Below are positions 44,742-59,556 of a DNA stretch of 64,000 nt, one piece after another; position 1 is the first letter of the stretch, and each line of letters starts with the position of its first letter. This DNA comes from Prunus persica. Lineage: Eukaryota; Streptophyta; Magnoliopsida; Rosales; Rosaceae. The DNA lies in the NCBI RefSeq assembly GCF_000346465.2, contig NC_034016.1, positions 15,616,730 to 15,680,729 of the forward strand. The letters run 5' to 3'. A model generated the notes under the pieces. That model did no database searches, was not told where the DNA came from, and saw nothing but the letters and a program-made list of their open reading frames with translations. The position numbers and the translations under genes were made by a program.

Positions 44742-46089
44742 ACGTGGGAGCTTAGGGAAGAAGCTTTGATTTTCGTTCATTGACTTGGTATTGTGGGCAA
44801 GGGTTGTGTTTTTTGAGTCTTATGAGTCTGGAGTTTGAAAATGTAAACCTCAGGCCTTGACTATATTGAAGTTGTTCCAAATTTGAAATGTTGAAATAAG
44901 AATTAGTCAATCGTCGGGCCAACATTACAGTTAAGGTTGGTGGAATTCCTTGTATTATAAATAAGGATATGCATATTAATTCTAATATTTTGGTTGCCCT
45001 TTTCTGACTCGATCACAATAGATATGGAAAGAATCGTCTTTCCTCGCATACTCACCAATTAATGCCCAACTTGTTTAATTTTTTAGATATTTTTCTATAT
45101 CCTGGCCTTTCTTTTTAAGACATTCATTTGAACATGTATGGCATTCTTTTATATGCTATGTTACGGATTAGATAGCTTTTTTGTTTAATTTAAATTGGAA
45201 CGTCAATAATTATTTGGTTTAGTGACACTCAGTCTTCATTTTATTAAAGTAACTCAAAGTCCAAAATTTATAACACGTTTTGGGCTGTGGTCAAATGCAG
45301 TTTCAAATTCACAGGCAACTTATGTAGCTCCCTATAAATTTGAAACACCATTTTCTGATGTTAAACGGTATGCATGACACTGTAATTATCCCTTTTAACT
45401 ATTTGCCAATACTTTTAGGTGAGATGATTACAACATCATGCATTACCCCAAAAAAAAAAGAAAAAAAGGCTGTCTTTTTCAAATTGGGATTATTTGAAAA
45501 GCCACTACTTTTTTATAATCTACTATTTTGTCTCGTCTTTTGACAACAAAGTCTGAGAAAAATGTTCAAAGCAACACTTAACTTGGTAATGCTTTGGACC
45601 CTGCAAAATCAACTATATGCACTTACTATTCAGCAATTGGTACAATATTGAAAATTAAAGAAGAAGAAGACCGCCATATACAAATAAATGTAAGAAGAAA
45701 AAAAAATCAAGCATGAGAATTCTTACGAGTCAGGAACATGTGCCAGCATAAACAATGGAGTAAGTAAAAGATTGAATTGGTCTCAAAACAACATCCAACT
45801 TTTGACGTGTTGATTGTGGTTTCAGACTCTCTCACTGACTGCTCAAATTCACATTTTTTCCAGAGTCCACATTACATAATTTTTAAATAGCTTGAGTTGA
45901 TGAAAGTCCAATTAATCTTTTTGTCAACGCCACAAATTCCTAATTCAACCATCTCTTATCCCCAGCTACTGCGCATATACATATATCCATAGTTCAACTC
46001 TCAATTTTTTCATTTTTATTTTCAATTTGAAAGAAAAAAAAAATGAAAGGACTCATTATGTCATTTACTACATGCTCAGTTGTAATCTT
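44735..46089. other. Intergenic
   Basis: Upstream region of the PIP-like gene, then AT-rich spacer. No gene or classified repeat seen. Confidence 0.4.
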
Positions 46090-46470
46090 AAATTTTGGAT
46101 ACTAAGCTAAATGATACTAATGTTTTAGTTATTCTCGTTTTCATCTTGTAACGTGGTTTTATAATCAGAATCATCTATCTTTTAGGCCATCCTTTTATAG
46201 ATCTACAAAAAATAAACTAAATCGAAAATTATTTTAGTCATCTAATTGTTATCAAATAAATGGACAACCCTAGTATTTTGGTTAAACACTAAACTATCAC
46301 ACTGTAAAAGAAATGGCTTATCTATTTCCAATTTTGGTCAACATTTTTGCACGATTAATTCTTATAATGACCTAAAAAATGAACGGTCGTTATCATCATA
46401 CAATATTGCACAATAAAAATAAGAAGAAAAAAAGTATAGGGAATACGGAGCTCGCATTCCTCGTTTTTAT
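46090..46470. mobile_element. Diverged relative of the 10.8-kb MITE pair
   Basis: ATCTATCTTTTAGGCCATCC, then CTACAAAAAATAAACTAAAT and CGAAAATTATTTTAGTCATC, follow the same order as the bodies at 10843-11637 (ATCTATTTTTTAGGTCTTCA, then TACAAAAAATTAGACAAATC). The ends are degraded and the borders approximate. Confidence 0.5.
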
Positions 46471-48172
46471 ATTTACTCTCACCATAAATCTGAATTATTT
46501 CTAACTCTAATATCATCTGCCGACCTTAAGGTCTTCAAAATTTGAAGAGCCTGCGCCTATAATATTATAATGTTGTTCCTGCAAAGTGAACACATTGCTT
46601 ACCAGGCAACGTATGAAAATGTTTCGACGTTGAAAGGTGATTCCATTTGGGTGGCACCAAACTCTGCGTCACTGAGGACCGAAACTTTTAATAATCTTTT
46701 GTAATGCAAAACATTCTATGACACGAGGTCTTAGGACCAAAACCCATTCAACCATTTTGGCCTAAAGAGGAGCAAATCTCAAAGTTCGACCAACTTTTTA
46801 CTTCCCTCTGTCTGCATTTTCCTTTCCGTTGGGCTGACTTATTGCTTTTTCAACATGTTCATATGAACCAAAAAAGTCAAACATATCAAAAAATTGAAAT
46901 AGTATATTGACAAAACAAAGGCAACCAAAAGATAATTTTAACTTCATTTCGAAAACGAGTATAAAGTATGGGCTTATTGCACTTCACAATGTGAATTTGT
47001 GAAAGCAAAACTTATAAGATATTCAACTTGAAATGCATGAGAGAGAGTATATACTTGCAACTTTGTACGGCATGTTTTTCCTTTGTATTATTCAGTCATT
47101 TTTAATACAATTTTACAATAAATGGGAGAGTGTAATGTAAAACATGGGTACGACCTCTCGATGCATGTACTTTCAGATAGTATTCGACAACCCGTAATGT
47201 ACAGGTCTTGATTCTAGAAGGAAGTAACTCTGACATATAGGATTTTAAGCTCATGTTGAAGCAATGCTACCCCTAAGTTCCAACTTTCAAACAAACCTTC
47301 TGGGCGGACCTGAACAAACATGGAGATATAGAGTCCGAAACGCACATCTCAACTGTGTTCTACTAGATCCAGGTGCGGTCAGGATTTTCATGAATTTGCT
47401 ACAAATCCCTAACTGGAATCTCTCTGGCACTCCCCTGAACCTCATTTGACATTGATTCTCAGGTTGCTCTTGGTACTGACCGAATTTTCAGTCGAAATCC
47501 ACATATATATAAACATTATTTCACACATGGATGCAGACTAAGGACAAAACCATGGCAGAAAGTTAACAAACCTCTCTGCACAGCCAGGAAAGCTTATCAC
47601 CTCCCTTTTCTAATGGGAGTTGAGAATCTTATCCTTGTCGAATTCATCTCTTATCTTAGCATCCAAAAGAATCAAATATATCATCTTCAGTTTATGGCCA
47701 TTTCTTTTCTTTCATTTTTTCACTGATGAAAACCTGAGACAAGAACTGAACTTTTGTTAAGCTATAACCTAGCAAGAAAATAAATGAGTTCACAAAATTT
47801 AATATAGAATGGGAAGAATGTTTACTCCATAAGTACATCCTGTTGTGATCACACGTAAGTTAGCAAGGTCATATGCAGCATACTCAAGGAATCAAATTGA
47901 TCAGACAGCTTAGACCTGAAAGAATGAATGCATAATAAACTCAAGAACATGAATCATTACTTGAAAACCCTTAGATACATATTACTCAGGCCTTAAAGCC
48001 AACATGAACAAAATCTCACCTACATTGATGGAACCCGAATGTGAACACACAACTTCTGGAAATTGAAGTTATGATCTCAAGGTACACCTTGCTCAGAAAT
48101 GGTATCTTAGGCCCTTTAGATGTAAAAGCCAGCACACTAAGTGAAGGCAAATGACAAGAAGCACAACTCTAG
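46471..48172. other. Intergenic and REV1 3' region
   Basis: The part near 48172 should include the REV1 3' UTR. The 61-codon frame at 47264-47449 starts with TTG and has no family resemblance. Nothing else is recognised. Confidence 0.4.
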
Positions 48173-48574
48173 CTAAATGTGCAAGTTTCCGCCATAGCTC
48201 TCAGTGACAGATGCCTAAAAGATAAAATCAAGAAAACCATGAGGAAGACTGAGCAGAACACGGGTGGGCAAGATCAAAACTTGAAAATAGTGCCTCATCA
48301 TACTTAAACTGTAGTCGTAATTTCATTCGTATAATACAAGATTCCTTGAAATGAAATGTTCGCTAATTTAGTGGGATAGAGCACAGAGTCTGGCTTTGTT
48401 ATCCTCATGGTTTTTCCATTTAATGAGTTAAAAGGTTCTTTTACTAATGGTTTGTTCATACCTCAAATACAGCCCGATAAAAGCATGTAGAAGATGGTGC
48501 ATGTCATTGCAACCAAAATGAAAATTTTAACTAACAAACCTTTAGAGAGAATCTTATCAGTTTGATGGATTATT

Positions 48575-48632
<58 letters not shown>

Positions 48633-49324
48633 ATAGCAAACCAAAAGATCCTATTGTGAAGGCAGGCTTAGTATCTATCATAGAAAAAATGGTTACCTAT
48701 ATGCAGATGCTCTTACTTAGACAAAGGCTGTAATTAAGATACTCTAACTGTCATAGGAAAAAGGTCTTGAGAATTTTGATTCTGATAATAATAACTACTC
48801 ACCTGAAGATAAGGAAAGACATTGTTGTATACTTGTAAGAAAAATTTTGAATTCATTGTAAACCTGATACAATAGATAAATTCCAATAAATTTATAGTGA
48901 TAAATGCAAAAATATAAGAGTGAAGATGTCGCAAATACACAGCCTAAACATAAAATACATCCTGTGGGGTATCATTCCAATGTAAATAGCACTTTTTAAA
49001 GATGACCATAGTTCAGAGAAAAGGATCCATCAAACACTAAAATAGTAATAAGCATGGAGCATGCAAAGGATGAGGCGGAGAAGAAAAGAAAGGAGAGAGG
49101 GAAGGAAAACATATTTTCCTCCATTGAAGCATTATTCTAGCCTCTTTGTAAAATAAGCAAAGCAATAGAAGAATTCATGTCATCCAGAGTTAATCTTTTA
49201 CAAGGAAATTGCTTGACAACCCACGCCTTTCTCTTTTATGCACTTCTATGGTTTGGAAGGCAAAAGCACCTCCCAAAGGTAAGGTGAGAGTTTTTGCTTG
49301 GATTATGAAAATGTGCGTGAACAC

Positions 49325-49387
<63 letters not shown>

Positions 49388-52300
49388 GAGGGGTGGGGTG
49401 GGGGGGTGAGCAACGATGATCTCAACTGGCATCTATATTTACCTTTTAAGAAGACGAAAACAAACATAGATCTCTTCAATATCTGAGTCAATCTTTGACT
49501 TAATATATTGCCTGAGAAGGTCAGAGAAGCTGTATACAGCTTCAATCCAACTGTCAGAACTTGAATCCAGAGGATAATGAGATTCCAAGATAGTATTTCG
49601 CAGAATTGCAGATAAATTTCCACTTGACCCTGATTTGTAATACATCTCAGCAAGAACATTTAATACCATGCACTTGCTGGATTTGAACTCATCAACCCAC
49701 CCAGGAGGGTTTCCAATCCAAAGTGTGTGGTTCAAAGCAGGATCACTTGGTCCAGAATGATCCCCATTACTCACATCTAATGATTCGATAGGCTTTTCTA
49801 CAAGAGGGCCCAACGCAGCACTTGAAGATACGTCATGTCTCCTGTGCGCAGGAAGCTGCTCAAGTATGTCAACTCTCAGTTCTTCAGGCAATTGTTGCAA
49901 CACTGAGGTATCTACTTGACTTAAAGATGAAGGCATGATATCAGTGTTTCCAGGACCTGATGTGGAAACTGCCACATGAGAGGACTCTCCCACAAAAGAA
50001 GGAATTGCTTGTTTTTCCACAACTGATTGCTGTATCACACAAGGAGACATACCAGTAATGTAAAACTATCCAAAACACAGATGTATAATAGTATTTTCAT
50101 TTTCAGACAATGAGAACAGCAAAGTTTCAATAGCAAAATCCTTTTCTGGAATAAGAGCGTAGGCACTGAAACAAGGAGCATAGATCACCTAAGAACAAGA
50201 TAGACCAACTGAATCTTTATTTAACAATTGCAACAGAAGAAGAAAATGACAAAAAAATGCAGAGATTCTTAGATTAATTTTTTTAATGATTTAGTACTTT
50301 CCAAAACAAGGTGAGAATTTTATCTGAACTTAAAGCTGCATCACAAATACAGCCGTATCACCTTAGGCTATTACTATGGAAATTGAGCAAAAGAGTGTAC
50401 ACATAAGGAACTGCGAGGCTGTAAAAGAAAAAGTTAACTTCTAGTTAATTTGAAATTCCAGAAATTGAAGAAGGTTTTGTTTCACATAATTCTGATTTTA
50501 GGTACTGACTGAATACACGAAGCATTGGCAAAACATAACTCCAGAAGAAAGAGCATAAGTGGGAAAATTTACCTCGTTTTCTACTGCTATTTCATTCCCA
50601 GGGACCACATCATTAAAGAGAGGTCTCCCACCCCCATTCCTTGCACCTAAGTAGATAAAACCAACATGTCCATCAGGACTAGAGGAAATATAAATAGGAT
50701 CTGCTATGAATAGACGGGTAAGGAAAAAAATATTACCATTTGCTTGTTTATGTGACACAGTAGCACTGGTATTTTCTCGTTTATTTTTAGCAACAAAATC
50801 AACTAACACCCCGCCATAGATTCCATTTAGTTCTGTAAATATTTCTGGAGGAAGGCACTCAATAACTCCCAAATCAAGATGACATAAAGGCGGTGGTGCT
50901 GAAACCTGGTTCAGAGTAGGTTCACCACTAGACTGATGATTGCCTACTGGAGTTTGAACACCAAGTGAATCATCACATAACTGGCCTGAAGTTCCATCGG
51001 TTCTCCGATCCTCACAATCTGTAAGATGATCCACTGTGAAAGCTGTACAAATTTTAATTCAAAAAAGTAGTTTTTTATACTAATAACAATACAAAAGAAG
51101 TCAAGAATAAACTGTAACAATAAATATATATATATATTACCTACATTCACCCTCTCCCCAGCTACAGAATGAAAATTAGATTGCTCTTCTCTACTCCTTG
51201 AGGCAGGCATGAGCCATGATTTTAAAGAATTTTTTCCAAATCCTTCGAACCAAAAATATTAGTGAAGAAGTTGACCCCAGAGAGAGGTCAAGAAGATAAT
51301 AATAAATAATATAGATTACTTCCTGTCTAGCCGAAGCGGCAACATATAAAATTTATGTCTGAAATGACTTAATTGCAAACAAACAGCAATATATTGAATA
51401 CAGCTTAAGTGAACTTTTCAGAGTAATGTGACCTGCACCTTGCTTTGAAGTATCTGCATTCTCAAGCTTGGAAACTTGCAAGCCAATGCCCCGAATCTCC
51501 TTAACATCTATGTGCAAGTAATCAGAAGGTTGAAATGAAGTTATAAGTTACTTCTACATAGATATCATCCCCTACTAGTAGCAAAACTCGAGATAAAAAT
51601 TTCCAACAGCAACAGAAAGGAACTTGAACATGCTATATGATTATAGAATAAATTAAAATTAAAATAAATAAATAAATAAATAAAAACCTACGGTAACAAC
51701 CCACCACCTACTCAACCATCAGCATAATTGCATTACTTGTTCAGATCACCACCATATTTCCAAACGAGACTTCCCCCACCGCTGATTTTTTTTTTCTTTT
51801 GTCTGAATTCTGTAGCTGTTATAATAGCCATGCAAATCATCATCTGCCCCTAAAACCCATCACCGCAGACTGCTTATATATCTCCACTGCCTTTGTCATG
51901 GCATAATTCCTTGTCCACCACCACCGCCGTTGCCAATTAATGGCCATAAATACTTTGTTGTTTCAGAAAACTGGTCTATCTAATTAAAACTCTAATAGGT
52001 CATGCTTTAAAAGACAGCCAAAATAATATATAATCGTAGAAAACAAATATCCAGAGACCAACCAAATATGATGACTACATCAAACACTATATAAAATACA
52101 TGAAATTCTCGACTTTCCTTTCCTAGGAAGTGGTTCAACATCATTACAAGACTGGTAACATGTATTTTTGGATTTATTCCATTTATATGAAAACATAAAT
52201 ATTTTCTGAAGTAAGCCAAAAGAAAATTTACCTATAGAGAAAGACCCAAAGAGCTGCTTTGCTATTCTCTGAAGCACTTCCACATCATCAGTAGCAACTG

Positions 52301-55300
52301 GAACCTAATATGAAACAAAACTTTGATCTTGGGCCCCAAATGCAGTACAATGATACATTATGCAACAAAACTTATGTGTACATGCATTTGTGCCAGCTAC
52401 TTGCACATTTGTGTATATTTATATAGGGTAAATCGTGTATATATCGCTACCGTGACAGAGTGGCTCAAGTTTTCACAGTCTCCGTGGCCCATATACTTCA
52501 CTGGCTCCCCTGCATCTTTTCTTCTTTTTTTAATCTGTAACAATATATCAAATAAAGTAGAACAATGTCAGACTTAGTTCACAACACCCAAGATCACTGA
52601 CATGCACCAATCAATTAAAGAGATGAAGAAAGAGGCATAATAAGCAATGCACACTCAACCCTTATTTGACTAAAAAAACTTCAGAGAAGAAATACACCTT
52701 AAGGGTAAAAGTACGCCCCAGCACTCCACATCCTTGCAAGCGCAAGGAAACCTCCTTGCAAAGATTTGAGAGGAAGTACTGACTCTGAAAACAATTCAAA
52801 GGTCAACTCTTGACCTGCCTACATATAAAAGTTATGTTATGGATTTTTTTAACAGTTTATTAGACTACCGACATCTTTCAAATCCTTGAACCTCACACCC
52901 CAATTCACTTCAGCACCAATAGACTTGCTTTCCTGCACAACAGACCATACGTAAGCAATGCTAAAACGGTGGTAAACACACACACAAAAAGAAAAATGAA
53001 GTTAACGAGCTCTTAGAACAAAAATTGCTCTCGCAGAACTGGAGTGGGGAATTCAATGCAAAAGAGGAGAGTTGGAAAGAGAACAGGGTCATATGAAACA
53101 TAAATGTAGAAAGTAAGCAGTTGATCTCCAATGTATGTTCTTTTCCAAACCTGAATCACCCCAACTAGCCGATTATCTATGCCCCTACTATGATTCCACA
53201 ACATCTCCCCAGTTTTCATTCCAAAGTCCTTTTGAAGAGAGTCCTGAATAATCAAAGAAGACACAAAGACCACATGAACATCTCTAATGTTAATACAATG
53301 AAATTGCAAGTTATTTTTCAACAAGTTAAATTTGAATTATGACTGATCCATGAACCTCAACCAACAGAAAGTGTTGTCAAGTAGGATATCTCAAGAAATA
53401 GACCAGATTAACACCACATTAACAGATAACTCAGCAACTAATTCTGAAGTCATTATTAGTCCACTTAAAATGACAGAACATTATATGTTGTCACTCCCTT
53501 CTTTTTTTCGTAGCTTTGTCCTTCAGAAATTGAATACTGCCATGGAATTTTATTTACTTACAAATCAAAACTTTAAGCAGAAATTTAACTAAATCCAGTC
53601 AACTTACAAATTAGGGATTGACAAATATATAAATATAAGCTGATCATTCTAGGAACAAATGATATTTGGGAGATCATGATCTGCCCACGCTTAGCAAAGT
53701 TGATTATTATATATTGCAAATTACTCCTAACAAAGTAGAACTATAACTTAATTATCCCAACGCATGAAGAAAGAAAATCAAGGTCCAGATAAAAAAGACC
53801 TTTGAAATCATACGCAGCTGTCCACATGTCTGAACATTTTGCTTCTTCAACTTCTCCTCTAAAGTGTATCCTATTCCGGGAAGTTCTTTTATTGGAAGTT
53901 GATGTAAATAATCATCCACCTGATGTACTAAAACTACAATGTAAGTATAAGGCATACTGCAAAAAAACATTCCAGGGGTTGTCCATATTACAAACGGATG
54001 GTCACTGAAATTCAATATAGAAGTCCATTGAGCAAGTAAAAAAGTCAATGTTAAAACTTAGAATTATGAGGTGCATAACATCTAAGTCATCCTTACTTTT
54101 CACAAAAATAGCAACATTCATATGTTTGTGACTAATGTGTCAGTGTGTTTAATACAGGAATTTAAATTGACAAGGAGTCCACAGACTTCAGTCCTACAGA
54201 TTTAAACAATAAAAAAATAACTACATCGTGGAAGTGAGATACAACACTAATAAACTACAAGAATCACTAGGTACTCAAAATCAATCAGGAGATAATGATC
54301 AAATGAGACAGAACAGCACAAGCATGCCAAGACATGAATGGGTAACAAATCAAATAGAGACACAAAAATTTTCCAAAGGGAAATACCAACAAGATAAACT
54401 TCTAGTGAAAAAGGTCAACCAAGGATCCCCTGGTGATCTGAAAAATGAAACCTCACTTATACAAAACATCCATGCCTTGTATCACCTTTTCCCAGTTTAT
54501 TGAAGTGTATTGAAATGCGAAGAGAGTTTAAAACAAAACAGAATTCCAAACACTATACATTCAAATTATCATTTGAAGTATTTATGGCTAAAAGATAATA
54601 GCACCTTTTCTGCATGTATAAGCACCATTAATTATATGTTGTATTTTTATTTGTCAAATTTCCGATCTGGGAATTTATATTCTTCAACAGTATCCATATA
54701 ACATTCAAAGAAAAAAAGTCTACATTGGTTCAAAATTTGAGCAAGAGAGGACAATGCAAAATAACACAAAAAAGATCATACCTTTTCAGGAGAAATGTAG
54801 CATTGACCATCTGGTTTAGCCGTTCTAGTGGCAAGACGGGCCATGAGCATATTTCTGGATATGCCAGCACTTGCAGTGCATCCTGTTGCCTCAAAGATCT
54901 CTTTTCTTACTGTTGAAGCTAACACCTCAGGATCTAACCCTTCTGCGTCTGTGACATCTAAAAATGCTTCATCACAGCTTACTGCCTAAATTAAACAACT
55001 TCAATATTAACAAGAAAGCAACTAAAAACTTGAAGTACTTAAATAACAAATTTCCAGAAGCATACTTGTACTTTATTAGAGTGCTTATGCAAGATGTCAT
55101 AGAACTGATCAGCTACCTGCACAGCAGATCATATAGCTCATAAAATTTCCTCAACATGGCAAAATACAGGAAACAAAGGACAAAATTTTTGTTATCCCTG
55201 TCAGAGAAATATACAAAGTATAATAATGAGATGCTCCAGAAACCTACCTCCTCATAAGCTTCAAAATCATATGGAATAATGACAAGGTGTGGACAAAGAG

Positions 55301-58300
55301 CCTTGGCATTTCTAACAAACATCCCAGCCTTCACTCCTGAAGTTAGAAATAAAACTTTTATATACAGAATATAAGTTTCCAAGACAAAATAAAATTGAAA
55401 AAAGAAAACACTGCTACTAAGACTTGTCACCAAAACCAACCATAATCTCGAGCAGGGTAGTTCGCAGATGAAATTTCAGCAGTTCCCTTTGGACTATCAG
55501 AATGGCATACAGCTACAGGCCTATCCTTCAACTCAGAACGTTTCCTGATGACCACTGACACGAAAAAACAGTCCTACAAGAGCATATTGGCATTATCTCA
55601 CTCAAACTCTCAGTTATTCAGAAACTTCATCAAGTCTAAGGTATTCATATTGCACATTATTCCAAAATCAATTAATTTTAAAACTCTAATGAATCCATAA
55701 TTAACTGCCCTTGTGCTTAAATGAAATCACAGGGACCCTGTAATTTCAAACGAACCATGACCCCTGATAGTTCAGTGTCTAGGACATATCAAACTAAGCT
55801 AGCCCCTGTAATTACCAGACTAGTATAAGAACACAGCAATCACAATTCAGGTTTAACAGCCTTGGATTTGAAGAGTACCATGTCAATATGTATAATGGCA
55901 GTGGGACTAGCAGAAGCACTAAGATTAGGCTCTGTTCTCTTAAACCCTTTAGAAGATCTGGGAAAGCGCTTACGATACCGATTTCTCCATGTTCCTATGA
56001 AGTGCAGCCTTGAGCTCTGCGGAAAGCAAATTCCGACAGGATATTAAGAAAGACTGCAGCTAAGTATCTTAATAATTAGTACAACAAAACAGTAGCCAAA
56101 TGCAAATCATTCACAAATATGACAACATCCCCTAGAACCATATGACAGATATAACTCAACATCAGAAGGTTCTCAAACGGTATGAGCAAATACGTTAGTA
56201 TCATCTCAATCACAAAGCCTGAAACACCCATCATACGCAACTTCCTTGATTCCCTTCAAAAGGATAGCTTTAAAGTTTCAATTGGTAACTCCTTGAGGGT
56301 GATTGGTTTTGAAAATGGTATAAGATCAGATAAAATCTAAATGTCTAGAAAAGCAATTCAAGGAGTATGCCAATAAGTCATGGACTACTAGATATAACTG
56401 AAGTATCAGTAGAAAAGTATTTACCCTTCTCAGCAACAACAATGTAAGAAGAAAAAAAAATGGAAGGCATTGCTTTAGAAAAACTAATCAAGTCAAATTG
56501 AGAATTTCGTTCAGCAGCAATTAAGATGAAAAAATCTGGCACTAGCAAAGGAGAGCACACAATTATTTTTTAGTTCAGTACCTTGAAATAATTTTCCACA
56601 AAATTGGGATCCCCAAGAGTTGCATGACTTTGATTAGACCCAGCATTTGAAGAGGTTGGCAAGCGGCAGCTGCTAGCTGACACAGATGTTTGGTGGGTAC
56701 TATATTGAAGCTCATCTTTTACACTGCCATCATCTTCCGCAGCCGAAGTAGTCATTTCTACTATTCTCATTTCACAATCTTTTACACTACTAATATGTAG
56801 CTCCTGACCAGATTCTTCATTGTTTTTCTCAAACATCACGTTATCAGATTCTCCACTAATTTGCCATCTGTGTTCAGTGGACCTGCACACTTCAGATTCG
56901 TCAGCATCTTCCAATCTGGCTTCCACCAAAGATGTATCCTCATTTTCATATTTTACTTGATTAGCAGCATCTCTCAAAGCATCGCCAGAGTCTGGGATTA
57001 TTTTCGGAGCAAAGAAGGCTGACAGCCTCGGTTGGTTACAAGCAAGCTGGTCAAGTTGGTAAGGAACCCCTGCAGTGAGAAAATTAAAATCCCTTACAAA
57101 TAAGATACATGTGATTCTTCATGCCATCCTTCAAAAACCGAAAAACAAGACCATGAGTAAAAATTATCAAAGTACGACCAATAATAATGGGGTTGAACAA
57201 GCATGATAGGAGCTCCTTCACAAAGTATTCCCTCAAGCAAATACCCCTAATCCAATCTCACACTTTACTTTCTGATACATTTAATAATAATATAACTGTG
57301 CCGTGCATCAAGATACAACCCCAATTAGTTGGTATTTTGTAGTAACGCTTAGCTGACTCCTAAATCTCATTGTTAAAAGAAGACCAAATAAAAACTTTAA
57401 GAATAAGAAGACAGAACAAGAGAGAGAAAGAAGAGAACAAATCCCACGAACTTACAACTCAAGAGTTTGTTAGCAGAAATTGAATCTAAAACCCAGGAGG
57501 GTTTCACCACTGGGAGCCCTCCACTGAAAGACCTGTATTAGGATCACGAACTATAAATCAAACTTATTGGAGAGTAAAGGTATGGAGAAAAACAAAAATG
57601 GAAATTGATTTTCATGATTTTATTGATCTGAAAGTAAGGAAAAAGTAGGCACCTCAAATTTTTTACTTTACTGTCAGGAAGATTACTGCAAATGATATGC
57701 GTAACACGATGTCTCGAAAAGTAATTCTCATATCTTCCACCATAGTTCAGCATGTAGCCTCGCAGTTCCTGAAACAGCTTATCATCAACAACACCAAGAA
57801 AACCCACATGAAACAACTCCTCTCCCTTTGGTGCTAAGAATCATTGAGGAAAATCAATAGAAAAGGAACCTCAAATTATTCATTCTCCACTGCTAAGTTT
57901 TAGCCAACCTTAATGTTACGGGCAATTGATTCAACAGCCAAATAGAGGTGAACATCAGAAATCAAACAAACCTGACTGGAAGGCACCGTGTAACCATCCA
58001 CAAATATAGACACCCCGCGAAAAATATTCTTCCCGGTATTTAAACCATTATGCGAAGAACTCGAAGCTTCACTATCAAACTGATTATGGAGTTTTCTGTT
58101 CTTCTCTACCATGTAACTGCACTCAATTTGACAAAAACAGACACATTCAAATTTTGAAAAGAAAAAAAAAAGACACAAACTAGGCCTTATTGTTCTTCTC
58201 ATCCAATTCCCAATTTCCATAGTATTGATCAAACACTAATTAAGAATTTGTGAAAGAAGTACCTGCCGAAATCGGAGAATGGGGATTTCTTGAAGGAGGA

Positions 58301-58471
58301 GCGAGAGGAAGAGTGAGAATTGGCGCCCCAAGATGCGCCTAGGGTTTTCTGGTTGGTCGTCTTCTTCTTCTTAGAGTTACTGTTAGCGGAGTGATTCGAA
58401 GAGTTGGAATTGAAGCTTCGTTTCGATCGTTGGCCAGACGATCCCGCAGAGCGAGACGAATTCAAACTCAT
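48173..58471 (-). CDS. REV1 translesion DNA polymerase, 1135 aa, 23 exons
   Basis: Nuclear Y-family deoxycytidyl transferase and scaffold for translesion synthesis past DNA damage. Exons: 58263-58471, 57972-58116, 57653-57768, 57456-57532, 56582-57069, 55879-56016, 55441-55573, 55248-55336, 55066-55116, 54782-54985, 53800-53919, 53151-53243, 52873-52932, 52698-52784, 52451-52534, 52232-52304, 51439-51507, 51141-51242, 50737-51042, 50573-50646, 49443-50029, 48803-48863, 48173-48214. The sum of 3408 nt is in frame throughout. BRCT domain about residues 98-185 (GVSIFVDGYTV). Catalytic core from IIHIDMDCFF (Asp390, Asp392) with SCDEAFLDV (Asp487, Glu488). A helix-hairpin-helix stretch ELPGIGYTLEEKL. 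Two ubiquitin-binding-type motifs (LPPEIF near 843, LPEELRVDILEQLP near 953). A C-terminal polymerase-binding domain follows. The last exon codes 13 residues. The donor after exon 13 (GAT/GTCGGT) is the weakest splice site. Confidence 0.93.
48575..48629. repeat. (GT)n(GA)n microsatellite in the last REV1 intron
   Basis: TGTGTG runs into about 22 GA units. Intronic (between 48214 and 48803). Confidence 0.9.
49327..49385. repeat. (GA)n microsatellite in REV1 intron 21
   Basis: About 29 uninterrupted GA units, which read as CT repeats in the transcript. They lie 58 bp downstream of the exon 21 donor at 49443/49442. Confidence 0.9.
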
Positions 58472-59556
58472 TTCTATGGAGAAAGAGTGTTCAGGAAGCT
58501 GTTAGACGTTTCTGTGTAAAAGTTTTTTCAAATGAAGCGGCAAATTGAAAACCCGATTTATATGTGGGAAGGATTGACAGGCCTTGCTGGTATCGGCGCC
58601 ATTCGCCGGTGACGGGGTTTATAACGGTCAGGTCGGGTTTGGTGTTTTTTTCGGTTTTATTTTTCATTTGGTAGCGTAGGAGCCCAAGGCGCAAAATACC
58701 TAAAGAAGACTACACAAGAACTTGGGCCTAGCAACCCTATATGGGCCCACTATTTACAAATGAATGGTACATTGAAGGATATAGAATTTCATGTGGGTTT
58801 ATGCCCTTCCCTTTCAAATGACCGGTCACACATCCATTTGCATTAGTGGACGACAAAAATGCACAACAAAATTGACATGGCATAGAGTATAGTATTAATA
58901 AACAGACATACATGCTACAATTATAACATCACGTAACAATGTGACCTAGTTAGTTAAATGTGTTTTTTTCTCGTTATGATTCGATATAATAAACTCACCC
59001 TATTATTTTTCCTTTAAAACTAGAAAGAACAAAAAATTAACTCCTACATGAGTAAGATACAGCCCAATGCACAATAATTCAGTACAATCTATCTCCGAAA
59101 TGCAAGAACTGCAAAAAGAAAACTGCACAAGATGGTTGTAGGCTCATTCTGAAGATGGCATTGGTAATTTGTTAACCCAAGGAAATTTACAGATGTAAGC
59201 CATGCTAATATAATCCCATCCAAAACCCACATGTATTCCTTCCTTCCTTTTCTCACTTTTTCTCCATTTCAGAATTACCAAAAAGAACGAAGAAAAAAAA
59301 TGAAAAAAGAAAAAGAAGACAAAAACCATTTTTCACACCTACAGCTACTAACTTTCCTCTATAACCCTAAAAGCAGAACCAGCCAGATTCCATGTGATTT
59401 TCAATTCCTCTGCTTCGCTTGTCTTCCTCTGTATTCTCTTTTACCCTTTTCACGGTTTTCCTCAAAAATAGCTGTCGTCATGTCAAATTTATAGGCTTCT
59501 AAAATGACCAAAACGAGCAGGCACTAGGCGACCATGTACAAAAGCCAATTCCATGT
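58472..59556. other. REV1 upstream region and bHLH 3' flank
   Basis: REV1 leader and promoter lie next to 58472 on the minus strand. The bHLH 3' UTR lies next to 59556. The frames in 59144-59494 are low in complexity. No gene seen. Confidence 0.45.

Noticed and set aside
49190..49486. Frames with long Ser-Leu or Arg-Glu runs
   Set aside because: These are direct translations of the (GA)n microsatellite.
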